Source: Streptomyces sp. NBC_01260 (GTDB lineage: Bacteria; Actinomycetota; Actinomycetes; Streptomycetales; Streptomycetaceae). Taken from it: a stretch of 64,000 nucleotides of DNA. Both the position numbers and the translations under genes were made by a program. Below are positions 8,604-15,727 of this stretch, piece by piece; the stretch's first letter is position 1; the number at the start of each line of letters is the position of its first letter. Below the pieces are notes generated by a model. That model saw nothing but the letters and a program-made list of their open reading frames with translations. It was not told where the DNA came from and searched no databases. The stretch lies in the NCBI RefSeq assembly GCF_036226405.1, contig NZ_CP108464.1, forward strand, positions 6,014,001 to 6,078,000, written 5' to 3'.

Positions 8604-9650
8604 TCACCCCTCAGTGACCGGCCTGTGGCTCGGGACTACCCGGTGGGGGCGGGTCCGCAGCCAGTACGAGCGGGCAGCGGCAGTCAGCGCGGCCCCGTAT
8701 ACGGCGAACGCGGCCATGCCGATCCAGGCGACCAGCAGGGCGTCGCCCGAGGCGTGGAAGTCGCCGCGCCGCATCGTCACCACACCGGCCGTGCACAGGG
8801 CCGTGTAGCCGATCCCGAACACCCCGTACGGAGCCAGGGTGGCGGCGCCGACGAACGCCGGGGCCAGGGGGAGCCAGCGAGGGACCCGTCTGCCGCGCAG
8901 CCACGGCGTCCAGCGCGGGAAGACCTGGCCCCACGGGCGGACCAGGCCCCACAGCAGGAAGACGCCGAGCGCGGCCAGCAGCACGGTGCCGTCCAGGCCC
9001 CAGGACTCCAGAGTGAGCCAGATTCCCGACGCACCGTTGCGCCGGGAGACCGCGAGCATCTCGTCGCCGCTCACCCCCGCGAAGGTGCCGCCGGACACCC
9101 AGACGAGCTTCATCCCCGCGTAGGGGAGAAAGGCCGCCGTCCCGGCACGGGCGGCGAGCTGGACCGGCCTGGAGGCCGCGGAAGGGGCCCGCACCGCGGC
9201 CGCGGCGGCCGGGCCGCGGCCGGACTGTGCCGTGGCCGCGAGCAGCAGGGCCCCGACGGCTGCCAGCGCGTGGTGCGCGGCGGCCACCGCACTGTCCACC
9301 CCCTGGCCGAAGACGAGGGTGATGACGTCCATCAGCAGGCCGAACGCGGCGATCCCGGCGAGCGCGCAGACCACCCGCAGCAGCCCCCGTACCGCGGGCC
9401 GCGGGCCGTACCGCACCACCGCTCCACAGGCCAGGACCGCCAGCGCCCCCACCGCCGTGAACCCCCAGTCCAGCGCCGAGGCCCCCGGGGCGCCGCCCAG
9501 GTGGAGCAGCGGCGTCCCGGTCAGCGCACATGCCAGGGCGAAGCCGGTGTACGTCACCGCCCACGCCATCGCGGCCCGGTCGGCCCAGTACGGCCACCGC
9601 TGCCACCACACGCGCCGAGGCGCCCTCGTCGTTCCTGCCGCACCGGTCAT
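8604..9650 (-). CDS. Hypothetical integral membrane protein
   Basis: 348 aa with about eight hydrophobic segments spread along the chain (for example GVGALAVLAC-type and LLVAWIGMAAFAVYGAAL). The N-terminus is basic and tryptophan-rich (RRVWWQRWPYWADRAAMAW). The middle carries LPYAGMKLVWVSGGTFAG, which may be a re-entrant or functional loop. I do not recognise the family. It is transcribed towards the B12 riboswitch but ends 100 bases before its first conserved element, so read-through into the B12 operon is conceivable. The start at 9650 is the first ATG of the frame; later starts are possible but would cut the first membrane segment. No function is proposed. Confidence 0.6.
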   Translation of the reverse strand: MTGAAGTTRAPRRVWWQRWPYWADRAAMAWAVTYTGFALACALTGTPLLHLGGAPGASALDWGFTAVGALAVLACGAVVRYGPRPAVRGLLRVVCALAGIAAFGLLMDVITLVFGQGVDSAVAAAHHALAAVGALLLAATAQSGRGPAAAAAVRAPSAASRPVQLAARAGTAAFLPYAGMKLVWVSGGTFAGVSGDEMLAVSRRNGASGIWLTLESWGLDGTVLLAALGVFLLWGLVRPWGQVFPRWTPWLRGRRVPRWLPLAPAFVGAATLAPYGVFGIGYTALCTAGVVTMRRGDFHASGDALLVAWIGMAAFAVYGAALTAAARSYWLRTRPHRVVPSHRPVTEG

Positions 9651-9925
9651 GCACTGAACATCGCAGGGACGCGGTGCCGCGACATCAAGCGCGGGGACGA
9701 GCTCCTCCGTCGGTCGGGTGAGTACCTTCTACGACCCAGGTATGCCGCGCACGGCGGCTCGTACATGAATGGCCCGGCGAGAATGGATCAGCGCCCTTCG
9801 GCCGGCATCGCATGCGTGGACACCGGAACCGAAAGCACAGGGGCCCGTGATTCCAACCGGAATGGGCGAGGTGTAAGCGAAGACCGGGACAGGGCGTCAG
9901 GGAATTGTTTCCCGTTCCCGACGGG

Positions 9926-11560
9926 TCAGTGGCTGCCCGCGTCATCGCCCTCGTAAGCAAGTTGGCTTTTCGCTCCGGAATGGGGCGCCGCCCCGGTTGT
10001 GGAGCGGATGCCTCCCCGGCCGGGGTCCGGCTCCTCGGCCCGTCCCATGGGTTTTCCGGCGGGACGCAGGGAAATCGCCAGCACAGCCGCTCCGAGGAGT
10101 GCGATGAGCATGACCCAGACCGCGCCGACGTGCATGGCGTGAACGAACGCGTCATCGGCGGCGTGCGCGAGGGCGGGCCGGTGCATCGCGGTGGCGACAT
10201 GCCGGGCCTGTTCGGCGGAGATCCGCGCCCGGTCCTGCGCCGGCCCGGGTACCTCGCTCAGCGCGGGTTCGATCGCACGCCGGTACACGATCGACATGAT
10301 CGTGCCGCCGACCGCGATCCCGATCACGCTGCCGGTCTGTCGCACGGTATTGGTGACGGCCGACCCGGCCCCGGCCCGGTCCAGCGGCAGGGAGCTGATC
10401 AACGCCGCCGTCACCGTGCCGATCACCATGCCGATCGAGAGGCCCTGGACGAACAGCAGGATCTCGATCCAGGCGAGTGGGGTGTGCAGTCCGAGGAACC
10501 CGTACGCGCCCATGGCGAGCGCCGCCGCGGTGAGCGTCGGCACGGTGACAGGGCGCAGCGACCAGCGGCGGACCAGACCCGCGCCGAGGGGCGCCCCCAG
10601 GAGCGCGCCGAGCGCGGTCGGGAGGCTGGCCAAGCCCGCCTCCATCGGCGAGAAGCCGCGTGTGCCCTGCAGGTAGAACGCGCTGTAGAAGGTGACGGCG
10701 GCTATGGCGAAGAAGAGCAGTCCGAGCGCCGCGTTGCCGCCGCCGAACGCACGTTGCGCGAGCAGCCGGGGATCGAAGCCGGGCATCCTGCTTCGCAGCT
10801 CGACGAGCACGAAAGCGGCCAGCAGGCACAGCCCGACAGCGATCGGCGCCCAGACGTCCGTACGGCTCCAGGCGGCCATCTGACCCGCGCGGATCAGCCC
10901 GTAGGCCAACGCCGCGAGCCCGCTGATCGACAGCAGCATCCCGGCCGGGTCCAGCGGCCGCCGGACGGGGCTGCGGAAATTCGGGACCAGTACGGCGATC
11001 CCGAGCAGCGCCAGGACCACGACCGGTGCGTTGACCAGAAAGACCGAGCCCCACCAGAAGTGGTCGAGGAGCAGCCCCGCCAGCACCGGGCCCGCAGCCA
11101 TTCCGACACCGGCGGCTGTCGAGGAGATGGCGATGGCGGTGGCCCGCGCGGGACCGGTGAAGGTCCACATGAGGATGGCCAGGTTGGCGGGCACGATCAG
11201 CGCGCTGCCCACACCCATCACGGCCCGGGCGGCGATCAGCTGGCTCGCGTCGCCCGCGTACGCCGCCCACACCGAGGACCCGGCGAAGACCACCAGGCCG
11301 GTCGCGAGCACTGTCCGGTGACCGAAGCGGTCACCCAGTGCGCCCGCGGTGAACATCAGGGTGGCGAAGGCCAGGGTGTACGAGCCCGTGGCCCATTGAA
11401 GCTCGGCCGGTCCGGCGTCCAGTCCGCGAACCGGGTCGGCGAGGGTCTCCAGGGTGGTGCTCAGGACGGTGTTGTCGAGCCAGATCAGCAGCAAACACAG
11501 CATGAGAACGGCAAGGATCAACTGCTGCCTGGACTTCGGCAGCGTCGGGGACGCAGTCAT
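9926..11560 (-). CDS. MFS drug/efflux transporter, DHA2 family (14 TM, EmrB/QacA-like)
   Basis: 544 aa proton-driven exporter. The first segment carries the DHA2 motif WLDNTVLSTTLETL; motif A follows as GALGDRFGHRTVLATG, and motif C as GVGMAAGPVLAGLLLDHFWW, which marks drug antiporters. Fourteen hydrophobic segments can be traced. The C-terminal tail of about 50 residues is hydrophilic. The start ATG at 11560 has GAGGG upstream. Its 5' region is unusual: three copies of a 19-base repeat, TTGACA elements and small open frames (see 11623-11779). The substrate cannot be told from sequence. Confidence 0.88.
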   Translation of the reverse strand: MTASPTLPKSRQQLILAVLMLCLLLIWLDNTVLSTTLETLADPVRGLDAGPAELQWATGSYTLAFATLMFTAGALGDRFGHRTVLATGLVVFAGSSVWAAYAGDASQLIAARAVMGVGSALIVPANLAILMWTFTGPARATAIAISSTAAGVGMAAGPVLAGLLLDHFWWGSVFLVNAPVVVLALLGIAVLVPNFRSPVRRPLDPAGMLLSISGLAALAYGLIRAGQMAAWSRTDVWAPIAVGLCLLAAFVLVELRSRMPGFDPRLLAQRAFGGGNAALGLLFFAIAAVTFYSAFYLQGTRGFSPMEAGLASLPTALGALLGAPLGAGLVRRWSLRPVTVPTLTAAALAMGAYGFLGLHTPLAWIEILLFVQGLSIGMVIGTVTAALISSLPLDRAGAGSAVTNTVRQTGSVIGIAVGGTIMSIVYRRAIEPALSEVPGPAQDRARISAEQARHVATAMHRPALAHAADDAFVHAMHVGAVWVMLIALLGAAVLAISLRPAGKPMGRAEEPDPGRGGIRSTTGAAPHSGAKSQLAYEGDDAGSH

Positions 11561-11622
11561 GAATACCCTCGGGTGCGATCGGTAAAGACCTGACGACCGG
11601 ACCGTAAGTAATCATCACGCCT

Positions 11623-11779
11623 CTGTCAATTCCCAAGTGCCTTAAAAAACAAAGGTTTTGACGATTGATGGAGGGCACGGCTCCGAGCCCCTGTCAATTC
11701 CCGAGTGCCGTGAATGGGATGCCGATTAAAGATAATTCGGTGGGCATGAATTAACGCCTCCTGTCAATTTCCGGGCCCG
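11623..11779. repeat. Three direct repeats in the leader of the DHA2 efflux gene
   Basis: CTGTCAATTCCCAAGTGCC (11623-11641), CTGTCAATTCCCGAGTGCC (11691-11709) and the diverged CTGTCAATTTCCGGGCCCG (11761-11779) recur at 68- and 70-base intervals. Read on the minus strand each gives GGRAATTGACAG: a TTGACA (-35-like) followed at once by a purine-rich RBS-like run (AGGAGG, AGGGG, AGAGG) and a start codon. The copy nearest the gene has TACGGT 17 bases after TTGACA, a credible -10. The block is distinctly AT-richer than its surroundings. The remainder of the 389-base gap (11561-11949) shows nothing else I recognise. Confidence 0.7.
11694..11747 (-). CDS. Candidate leader micro-ORF (17 aa) upstream of the efflux pump
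   Basis: ATG at 11747 with AGGAGG nine bases upstream (11757-11762) opens the peptide MPTELSLIGIPFTALGN; its TGA (11694-11696) lies inside the second repeat copy. Both leucines at positions 5 and 7 use TTA, the rare codon read by the bldA tRNA in Streptomyces. It could be a translational-attenuation leader. It may equally be chance in an AT-rich stretch. Confidence 0.3.
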   Translation of the reverse strand: MPTELSLIGIPFTALGN

Positions 11780-11949
11780 CTGTTCCGCCTCGCACGTCGT
11801 CCGGCCTGCTGAGGCGGCGCTGTCGCCGGGCCGTGTGTCCCTGGCCTGACGCGGGCCCGGCGAGGCCGAGGAGGTCCAGCGGCCGGCGGAAGGGCCCGCA
11901 GGAAATCTCGGGCGGCCGGCCGTGGACGGTTTCCGGGCGGAGCCGGGTC

Positions 11950-12405
11950 TCACGCCCGGCGGGTGAAGTCCATGGTCCAGTTCGTCGTCCAGTTGGCCCC
12001 GCCGTCGACGGAGAAGGCCTGCTCCCAGCGGGCGGTCCTGTCGGTGATGCCCGACCACAGGAAGCGCACGCGCACCGCCCTGCCCGCGTAGGTGTCGTCA
12101 CCGTGGAACTCGCCGACCCCGTCGGCCCGGAAGCGTCCCCGTACCGGAGGGTCCAGGCGCCCGACCGTGCTGTTGGACCAGTTGAGGGACCACTCCTTGG
12201 TCTCCCGGTCGAACAGGCGGAGTGTCAGGCCCTTGAAGCCCTGGTCCGGGCAGTCGGCCTCATCGACGTTCGCCGCCCCCGCGAACAGGCTCCAGCAGCG
12301 GCTGACCCCGCTGAACCGCTGCCGGCCGCTGTCCGGATCGAGGAAGTCGACCAGCCTGTCGTGGGCCACGTCCCACTCGCCGACGAGGAAGTCGAAGTCG
12401 TTCAC
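11950..12405 (-). CDS. Small conserved hypothetical protein (DUF1579-like, lipocalin-type fold guess)
   Basis: 151 aa. The GTG at 12405 overlaps the stop of the upstream gene (GTGA) and starts the chain at DFDFLVGEWDVAHDRLVD, a pattern also seen at the start of DUF1579-like proteins, where FLxGxW opens a beta-barrel. The rest alternates short beta-strand-like segments (TLRLFDRETKEWSLNWSNS, RVRFLWSGITDRTARWEQAF) and ends WTTNWTMDFTRRA. No signal peptide or membrane segment is seen. It is co-transcribed with the 159-aa gene before it and divergent from a WYL regulator. The fold guess is weak; no function is proposed. Confidence 0.65.
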   Translation of the reverse strand: MNDFDFLVGEWDVAHDRLVDFLDPDSGRQRFSGVSRCWSLFAGAANVDEADCPDQGFKGLTLRLFDRETKEWSLNWSNSTVGRLDPPVRGRFRADGVGEFHGDDTYAGRAVRVRFLWSGITDRTARWEQAFSVDGGANWTTNWTMDFTRRA

Positions 12406-12881
12406 GCGCGTCCTCCCGTCGTGCCCTCGGCCACCGAGTCGGCGAGGTATCCGTCCAGATCCGGGTGCTCCGGCGCGAGCATGTGCCGGACCCAGGCGTC
12501 GCGTTCGTGGGTGAGCGGCGGGAGCTCCCACACACAGCCGATCCACGGCCGGCTCTGTACGGCGAAGTGCGCCGGGTCCAGGTCGGGGCAGTCCAGGGCC
12601 GGCTGGCCCGCCGCCGCACCGCGGAAGTGCAGCACGTTGTCCCAGACCCAGCTGTACGCGTTCAGGTACGCGCCGGTGTCGCCGCCCCGGTGCAGCACCA
12701 CGAAACCTGCCGCCGGGGTGCCGTCCCGCGCGGGCAGCAGCTCGGGCAGGACGGCGTACGCCGCCCTCTCGACCTCGGGAGCGATGCCGGCCGGGTCGGC
12801 CGTCACGTGGTAGCGCTTGATGCGGCGGCCGTCCACCTCGATCGGTGGCGGAGTCCTCAGGAACTTCTCTTCGAAAGCCAT
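12402..12881 (-). CDS. Conserved hypothetical protein, 159 aa
   Basis: Cytosolic-looking protein beginning FEEKFLRTPPPIEVDGRRIKRYHV, with further blocks PAAGFVVLHRGGDTGAYLNAYSW and RPWIGCVWELPPLTHERDAW. I know similar actinobacterial sequences only as hypothetical proteins. It is first in a two-gene unit with the 151-aa gene (4-base overlap). Its start lies only 22 bases from a perfect inverted repeat (12904-12922) and 63 bases from the divergent WYL regulator gene, so that regulator is the likely controller of this pair. A minus-strand TAGCGT (12890s) could be its -10, giving a very short leader. Confidence 0.7.
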   Translation of the reverse strand: MAFEEKFLRTPPPIEVDGRRIKRYHVTADPAGIAPEVERAAYAVLPELLPARDGTPAAGFVVLHRGGDTGAYLNAYSWVWDNVLHFRGAAAGQPALDCPDLDPAHFAVQSRPWIGCVWELPPLTHERDAWVRHMLAPEHPDLDGYLADSVAEGTTGGRA

Positions 12882-12903
12882 GCCCGCACGCTAGGACCGG
12901 TCC

Positions 12904-12922
12904 ACTGACATCTTCTGTCAGT
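12904..12922. promoter_or_regulatory. Operator-like inverted repeat between divergent WYL regulator and hypothetical pair
   Basis: ACTGACA (12904-12910), spacer TCTTC, TGTCAGT (12916-12922): a perfect 7-bp inverted repeat lying in the 63-base gap between the divergent starts at 12881 and 12945. The position fits auto-regulation and control of the divergent pair by the adjacent HTH-WYL protein. Confidence 0.6.
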
Positions 12923-12944
12923 GAAGTGCGGGAGAATTCTCGTC

Positions 12945-13898
12945 ATGCGCGCCAGCCGACTCGTCTCGATCCTGCTGCTGCTCCAGACCCGGGGCCGGAT
13001 GACCGCCGCCGAGCTCGCCGGTGAGCTGGAGGTCTCGGTGCGGACCGTCTACCGGGACGTGGACGCGCTGCACGCGGCCGGTGTCCCGTTGTACGGGGAC
13101 GCGGGCCACCGGGGCGGCTACCGGCTGATCGAGGGCTACCGCACCCGCCTGACCGGTCTCAGTACGCAGGAGGCGGGGGCGCTGTTCCTGTCCGGCATCC
13201 CGGGACCGGCGGCGGAGCTCGGGCTCGGCTCGGTGCTGGCCGCGGCGCAGCTGAGGGTGCGCGCGGCCCTGCCGCCCGCACTGCGGGAGCACGCCGGCCG
13301 GATCCAGGAGCGGTTCCACCTCGACGCACCCGGCTGGTACGCCGGGGCGGACCCGGTCCCGTTCCTGCCCGCCGTGGCCGACGCGGTGTGGAACGGCCGT
13401 GCGCTGCGCCTGCGTTACCGGCGCTGGCGGGAGCCCACGGACGTGGACCGGAGGCTGGAACCCTACGGACTGGTCCTCAAGGCCGGGCGCTGGTACGTGG
13501 TCGCGGGCCCCGGACCGCGTACGTACCGGGTGGACCAGATCCTCCGACTGGAGTCCCTGGAGGACGACTTCACCGTTCCCGAGGGGTTCGACCTGGTCGG
13601 CTACTGGCAGGCTCGCCAGACGGAGTTCCATGCCTGGCTGCACACCGCGGACGCCGTCGTCCGGGTGTCGCCCGAAGGCGCCGCCCGGTTGACGGGTGCG
13701 GCGGCGCGGGCGCTGCACGCCACCGGCGAGGTCCAGCCCGACGGCTGGACCCGGGCCGCTCTCCCGGTGGAGTCCATGGACCGGGCCTGCCGTGAGTTCC
13801 TGGCCCTGGGCGCCGAGATCGAGGTCCTCGAACCGGCGGAGCTGCGTGCCCGGATGGCGGCGACGGCTCGCGCGATCGCCGCGCTGAACGGCGGCTGA
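12945..13898 (+). CDS. YafY-type transcriptional regulator (HTH + WYL domain)
   Basis: 317 aa. N-terminal DeoR/HTH_11 helix-turn-helix at about residues 5-60 (RLVSILLLLQTRGRMTAAELA, then LEVSVRTVYRDVDAL). A WYL sensor domain follows: RALRLRYRRWREP, then the variant motif LVLKAGRWYVVAG, where W-Y-V stands at the usual WYL position; the C-terminal WCX extension ends the chain. The ATG at 12945 was preferred over an in-frame GTG at 12921 because GGGAGA stands upstream and because translation then begins directly at the HTH. It probably binds the inverted repeat at 12904-12922 and represses itself and the divergent pair; the ligand is unknown. Confidence 0.88.
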   Translation: MRASRLVSILLLLQTRGRMTAAELAGELEVSVRTVYRDVDALHAAGVPLYGDAGHRGGYRLIEGYRTRLTGLSTQEAGALFLSGIPGPAAELGLGSVLAAAQLRVRAALPPALREHAGRIQERFHLDAPGWYAGADPVPFLPAVADAVWNGRALRLRYRRWREPTDVDRRLEPYGLVLKAGRWYVVAGPGPRTYRVDQILRLESLEDDFTVPEGFDLVGYWQARQTEFHAWLHTADAVVRVSPEGAARLTGAAARALHATGEVQPDGWTRAALPVESMDRACREFLALGAEIEVLEPAELRARMAATARAIAALNGG

Positions 13899-14002
13899 CT
13901 CTCCGGTGGGAGGGCCGCTGGGCTCAGCCCGGGTGGGGCGCTGCCCGGTGCTCCAGGAGGGTGGCAGGGCCACGTCGGCCGGCGGGGCGGGCGCGCCCGT
14001 CG

Positions 14003-15043
14003 TCACACCGCCACGAACGTCACCGGCCCGCTGCCCGCGACCGCTTCCGCGCGGCCCAGTTTCACCAGTCGGCGCAGATGTGCCTCGGCCTCGGAGACGG
14101 CGATGTTCCGTGACCCGTAAGGGATCTGCTCCCAGGGGCGGTTCCACTCCATCCGCTCTGCCAGCTGCCACGGCGTGAGCGGTTCGGCGAGGAGGCCGAG
14201 GAGGCCGGTGAGGCGTTCCTCGTGGTGGTCGAGGAGTTCCCGCACGCGGCCCGCCGCGTCCGGGAACGCGTACTGGTGGGCGGGCAGCACCTCGGCGACC
14301 CCCAGGCGGCCGATCCGTTCCAGTGAGGCGAGGTAGTCCCCGAGCGGATCGGTCTCGGTCGCGCTGTCCGGGTCCTCGTAGAGGCCGACATGCGGGCTGA
14401 TGCCGGGGAGCAGGTGGTCGCCGGAGAAGAGGCGGCCGCGGCCGGGCAGGTTGGCCGGGTGGTCCTCCTCCAGGTGGAGGCAGACATGGCCGGGGGTGTG
14501 GCCCGGGGTCCAGATCGCGCGCAGTCTGCGGCCCGCCAGGTCGAGGAGTTCGCCGGGCACGATCTCGCGGTCCGGGAGCGCGGCCCGCAGGCCGGGCAGG
14601 GTGCGCATCCGGCCGCCCTTCTCGCGGGCGGCCAGGAGCGGGGCGATGTGGTCCTCGGGGGCGCCGACCGTCGCCAGCTTCGCCGCGAGGTACGACAGCC
14701 AGGTGCCCGGTTCGGACTCCCGGGTGCGGCGCACGATCGCCGTGTCGGCGGCGTGCATCGCGATCCAGGCCCCGGACGCCTCGCGCACCTGGCCGGACAG
14801 TCCGTGGTGGTCGGGGTGGTGGTGGGTGATGACCACGCCGTGGATGCCGGTGATGTCCACGCCGACCGCCGTGAGACCGGCCGTCAGGGTGTCCCAGGCC
14901 TCCGGGTCGTCCCAGCCCGTGTCGATCAGGACCGGACCCCGGCCGGTGTCGAGGACATGGACCAGGGTGTGGCCCAACGGGTTGTCCGGGATGGGGACTT
15001 TGATGCTGTGGACGCCTCCACCGTGGTTCATCACCTGCGTCAT
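14003..15043 (-). CDS. MBL-fold metallo-hydrolase
   Basis: 346 aa. The metal-binding motif THHHPDHHG (HxHxDH) is at about residue 75. Later ligands are the histidine in WTPGHTPGHVCLHL, the aspartate in LFSGDHLLPG and a histidine in LPAHQYAF. A C-terminal winged-helix-like segment (LTPWQLAERMEWNRPWEQIP...AEAHLRRLVKLGRAEAV) is typical of LACTB2-type MBL proteins, which often hydrolyse thioesters or esters. The start ATG at 15043 (MTQVMNHGG) was chosen; an upstream in-frame ATG at 15091 adds a low-complexity basic tail. A KstR-like half-perfect operator lies 71 bases upstream (15114-15127). That site and its neighbours hint at CoA-ester metabolism, but the substrate is unknown. Confidence 0.82.
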   Translation of the reverse strand: MTQVMNHGGGVHSIKVPIPDNPLGHTLVHVLDTGRGPVLIDTGWDDPEAWDTLTAGLTAVGVDITGIHGVVITHHHPDHHGLSGQVREASGAWIAMHAADTAIVRRTRESEPGTWLSYLAAKLATVGAPEDHIAPLLAAREKGGRMRTLPGLRAALPDREIVPGELLDLAGRRLRAIWTPGHTPGHVCLHLEEDHPANLPGRGRLFSGDHLLPGISPHVGLYEDPDSATETDPLGDYLASLERIGRLGVAEVLPAHQYAFPDAAGRVRELLDHHEERLTGLLGLLAEPLTPWQLAERMEWNRPWEQIPYGSRNIAVSEAEAHLRRLVKLGRAEAVAGSGPVTFVAV

Positions 15044-15113
15044 GGGCTCCCCATCTCTCCGCGGTCTCGGCGGCGTGCGGGGTACGGCCACGACGCGCCG
15101 CGTCCACTGTAAC

Positions 15114-15127
15114 GAGAACTTGTTCCA
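15114..15127. promoter_or_regulatory. KstR-like operator, one mismatch
   Basis: GagAACttGTTccA differs from the KstR consensus TnnAACnnGTTnnA only at the first base. It lies within a wider CCACTG...CAGTGG repeat (15105-15132) in the promoter region of the MBL hydrolase gene (start 15043). Assigned by motif only. Confidence 0.45.
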
Positions 15128-15144
15128 GTGGTAGCCCCGGTCGA

Positions 15145-15516
15145 CTATCCGATCAGGGTGGCCTTCGGCCGCACGACGCAGAACTCATTGCCCTCCGGGT
15201 CCGCGAGTACGGTCCACGACTCCTCGCCGGTCTGTCCGATCTCCACCCGGCGCGCGCCCAGCGCGAGGATGCGCTCGATCTCCGCCTCCCCCTCGGAGGG
15301 TTGCGTGGTCAGGTCGAGGTGCAGACGGTTCTTCACGGACTTCGTCTCGGGCGCGGGCATGAAGCAGATGCCCACCGGGGCTGCCGCGTCCGGCCCGATC
15401 ACCACCTCCCGCTCCCGCTCGGACAGGATGCGCCACTTCAGTACGGCCGCCCAGAAGCGGGCCAGGGCGGGCAGGTCGTGGGTGTCGATGACGATGTGGT
15501 GCAGGGAGGCGGTCAT
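15145..15516 (-). CDS. VOC-family (glyoxalase/bleomycin-resistance-like) protein
   Basis: 123 aa with the two beta-alpha-beta-beta-beta repeats of the vicinal oxygen chelate fold: LHHIVIDTHDLPALARFWAAVL and RLHLDLTT...EIERILALGARRVEIG. The closing pattern WTVLADPEGNEFCVV is characteristic. Metal ligands expected from the family are the histidine in HHIVID, the histidine in RLHLDL and a glutamate near the end (EGNEF). Many such single-domain proteins in Streptomyces have no known substrate. It lies 101 bases upstream of the MBL gene on the same strand, but the KstR-like site in between suggests the MBL gene has its own promoter. Confidence 0.8.
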   Translation of the reverse strand: MTASLHHIVIDTHDLPALARFWAAVLKWRILSEREREVVIGPDAAAPVGICFMPAPETKSVKNRLHLDLTTQPSEGEAEIERILALGARRVEIGQTGEESWTVLADPEGNEFCVVRPKATLIG

Positions 15517-15610
15517 GGAGGCCAGTCTGCCCGGTGGGCCGCGCCGCGGGAGTGGTCCCGGAGGCGTCCGGCCACGCTTCGGCCATGTCCCGGCCGTGGA
15601 CTCCTGGAAC

Positions 15611-15628
15611 TGGAACTGGTATCAGTTC
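15611..15628. promoter_or_regulatory. KstR-like operator variant with GAACTG/CAGTTC inverted repeat
   Basis: TggAACtgGTAtcA (15611-15624) differs from TnnAACnnGTTnnA at one base. It overlaps a perfect inverted repeat GAACTG-GTAT-CAGTTC (15613-15628). It lies 100 bases before the aldehyde dehydrogenase start, in a 211-base intergenic gap. A TetR-type operator is likely; whether KstR is the binder is uncertain. Confidence 0.45.
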
Positions 15629-15727
15629 TGACATGTAGTCAGCTGTTGTTCGGATGCATGCCGGACGCAGAACGAAGAATTCAGTCAACGAGTCGGGTCA
15701 CGTGCCGCGTCGCGGGAGGCAGCAGCC

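Noticed and set aside
9685..10200. 171-codon frame in the gap after the DHA2 pump
   Set aside because: Mostly within the pump gene; the intergenic part (9651-9925) has no RBS-supported start or recognisable motif.
11331..11678. 115-codon frame starting in the repeated leader and running into the efflux gene
   Set aside because: It is out of frame with the pump and its translation beyond the leader is antifolded Arg/Pro text; only its first codons are kept, as part of the leader observation.
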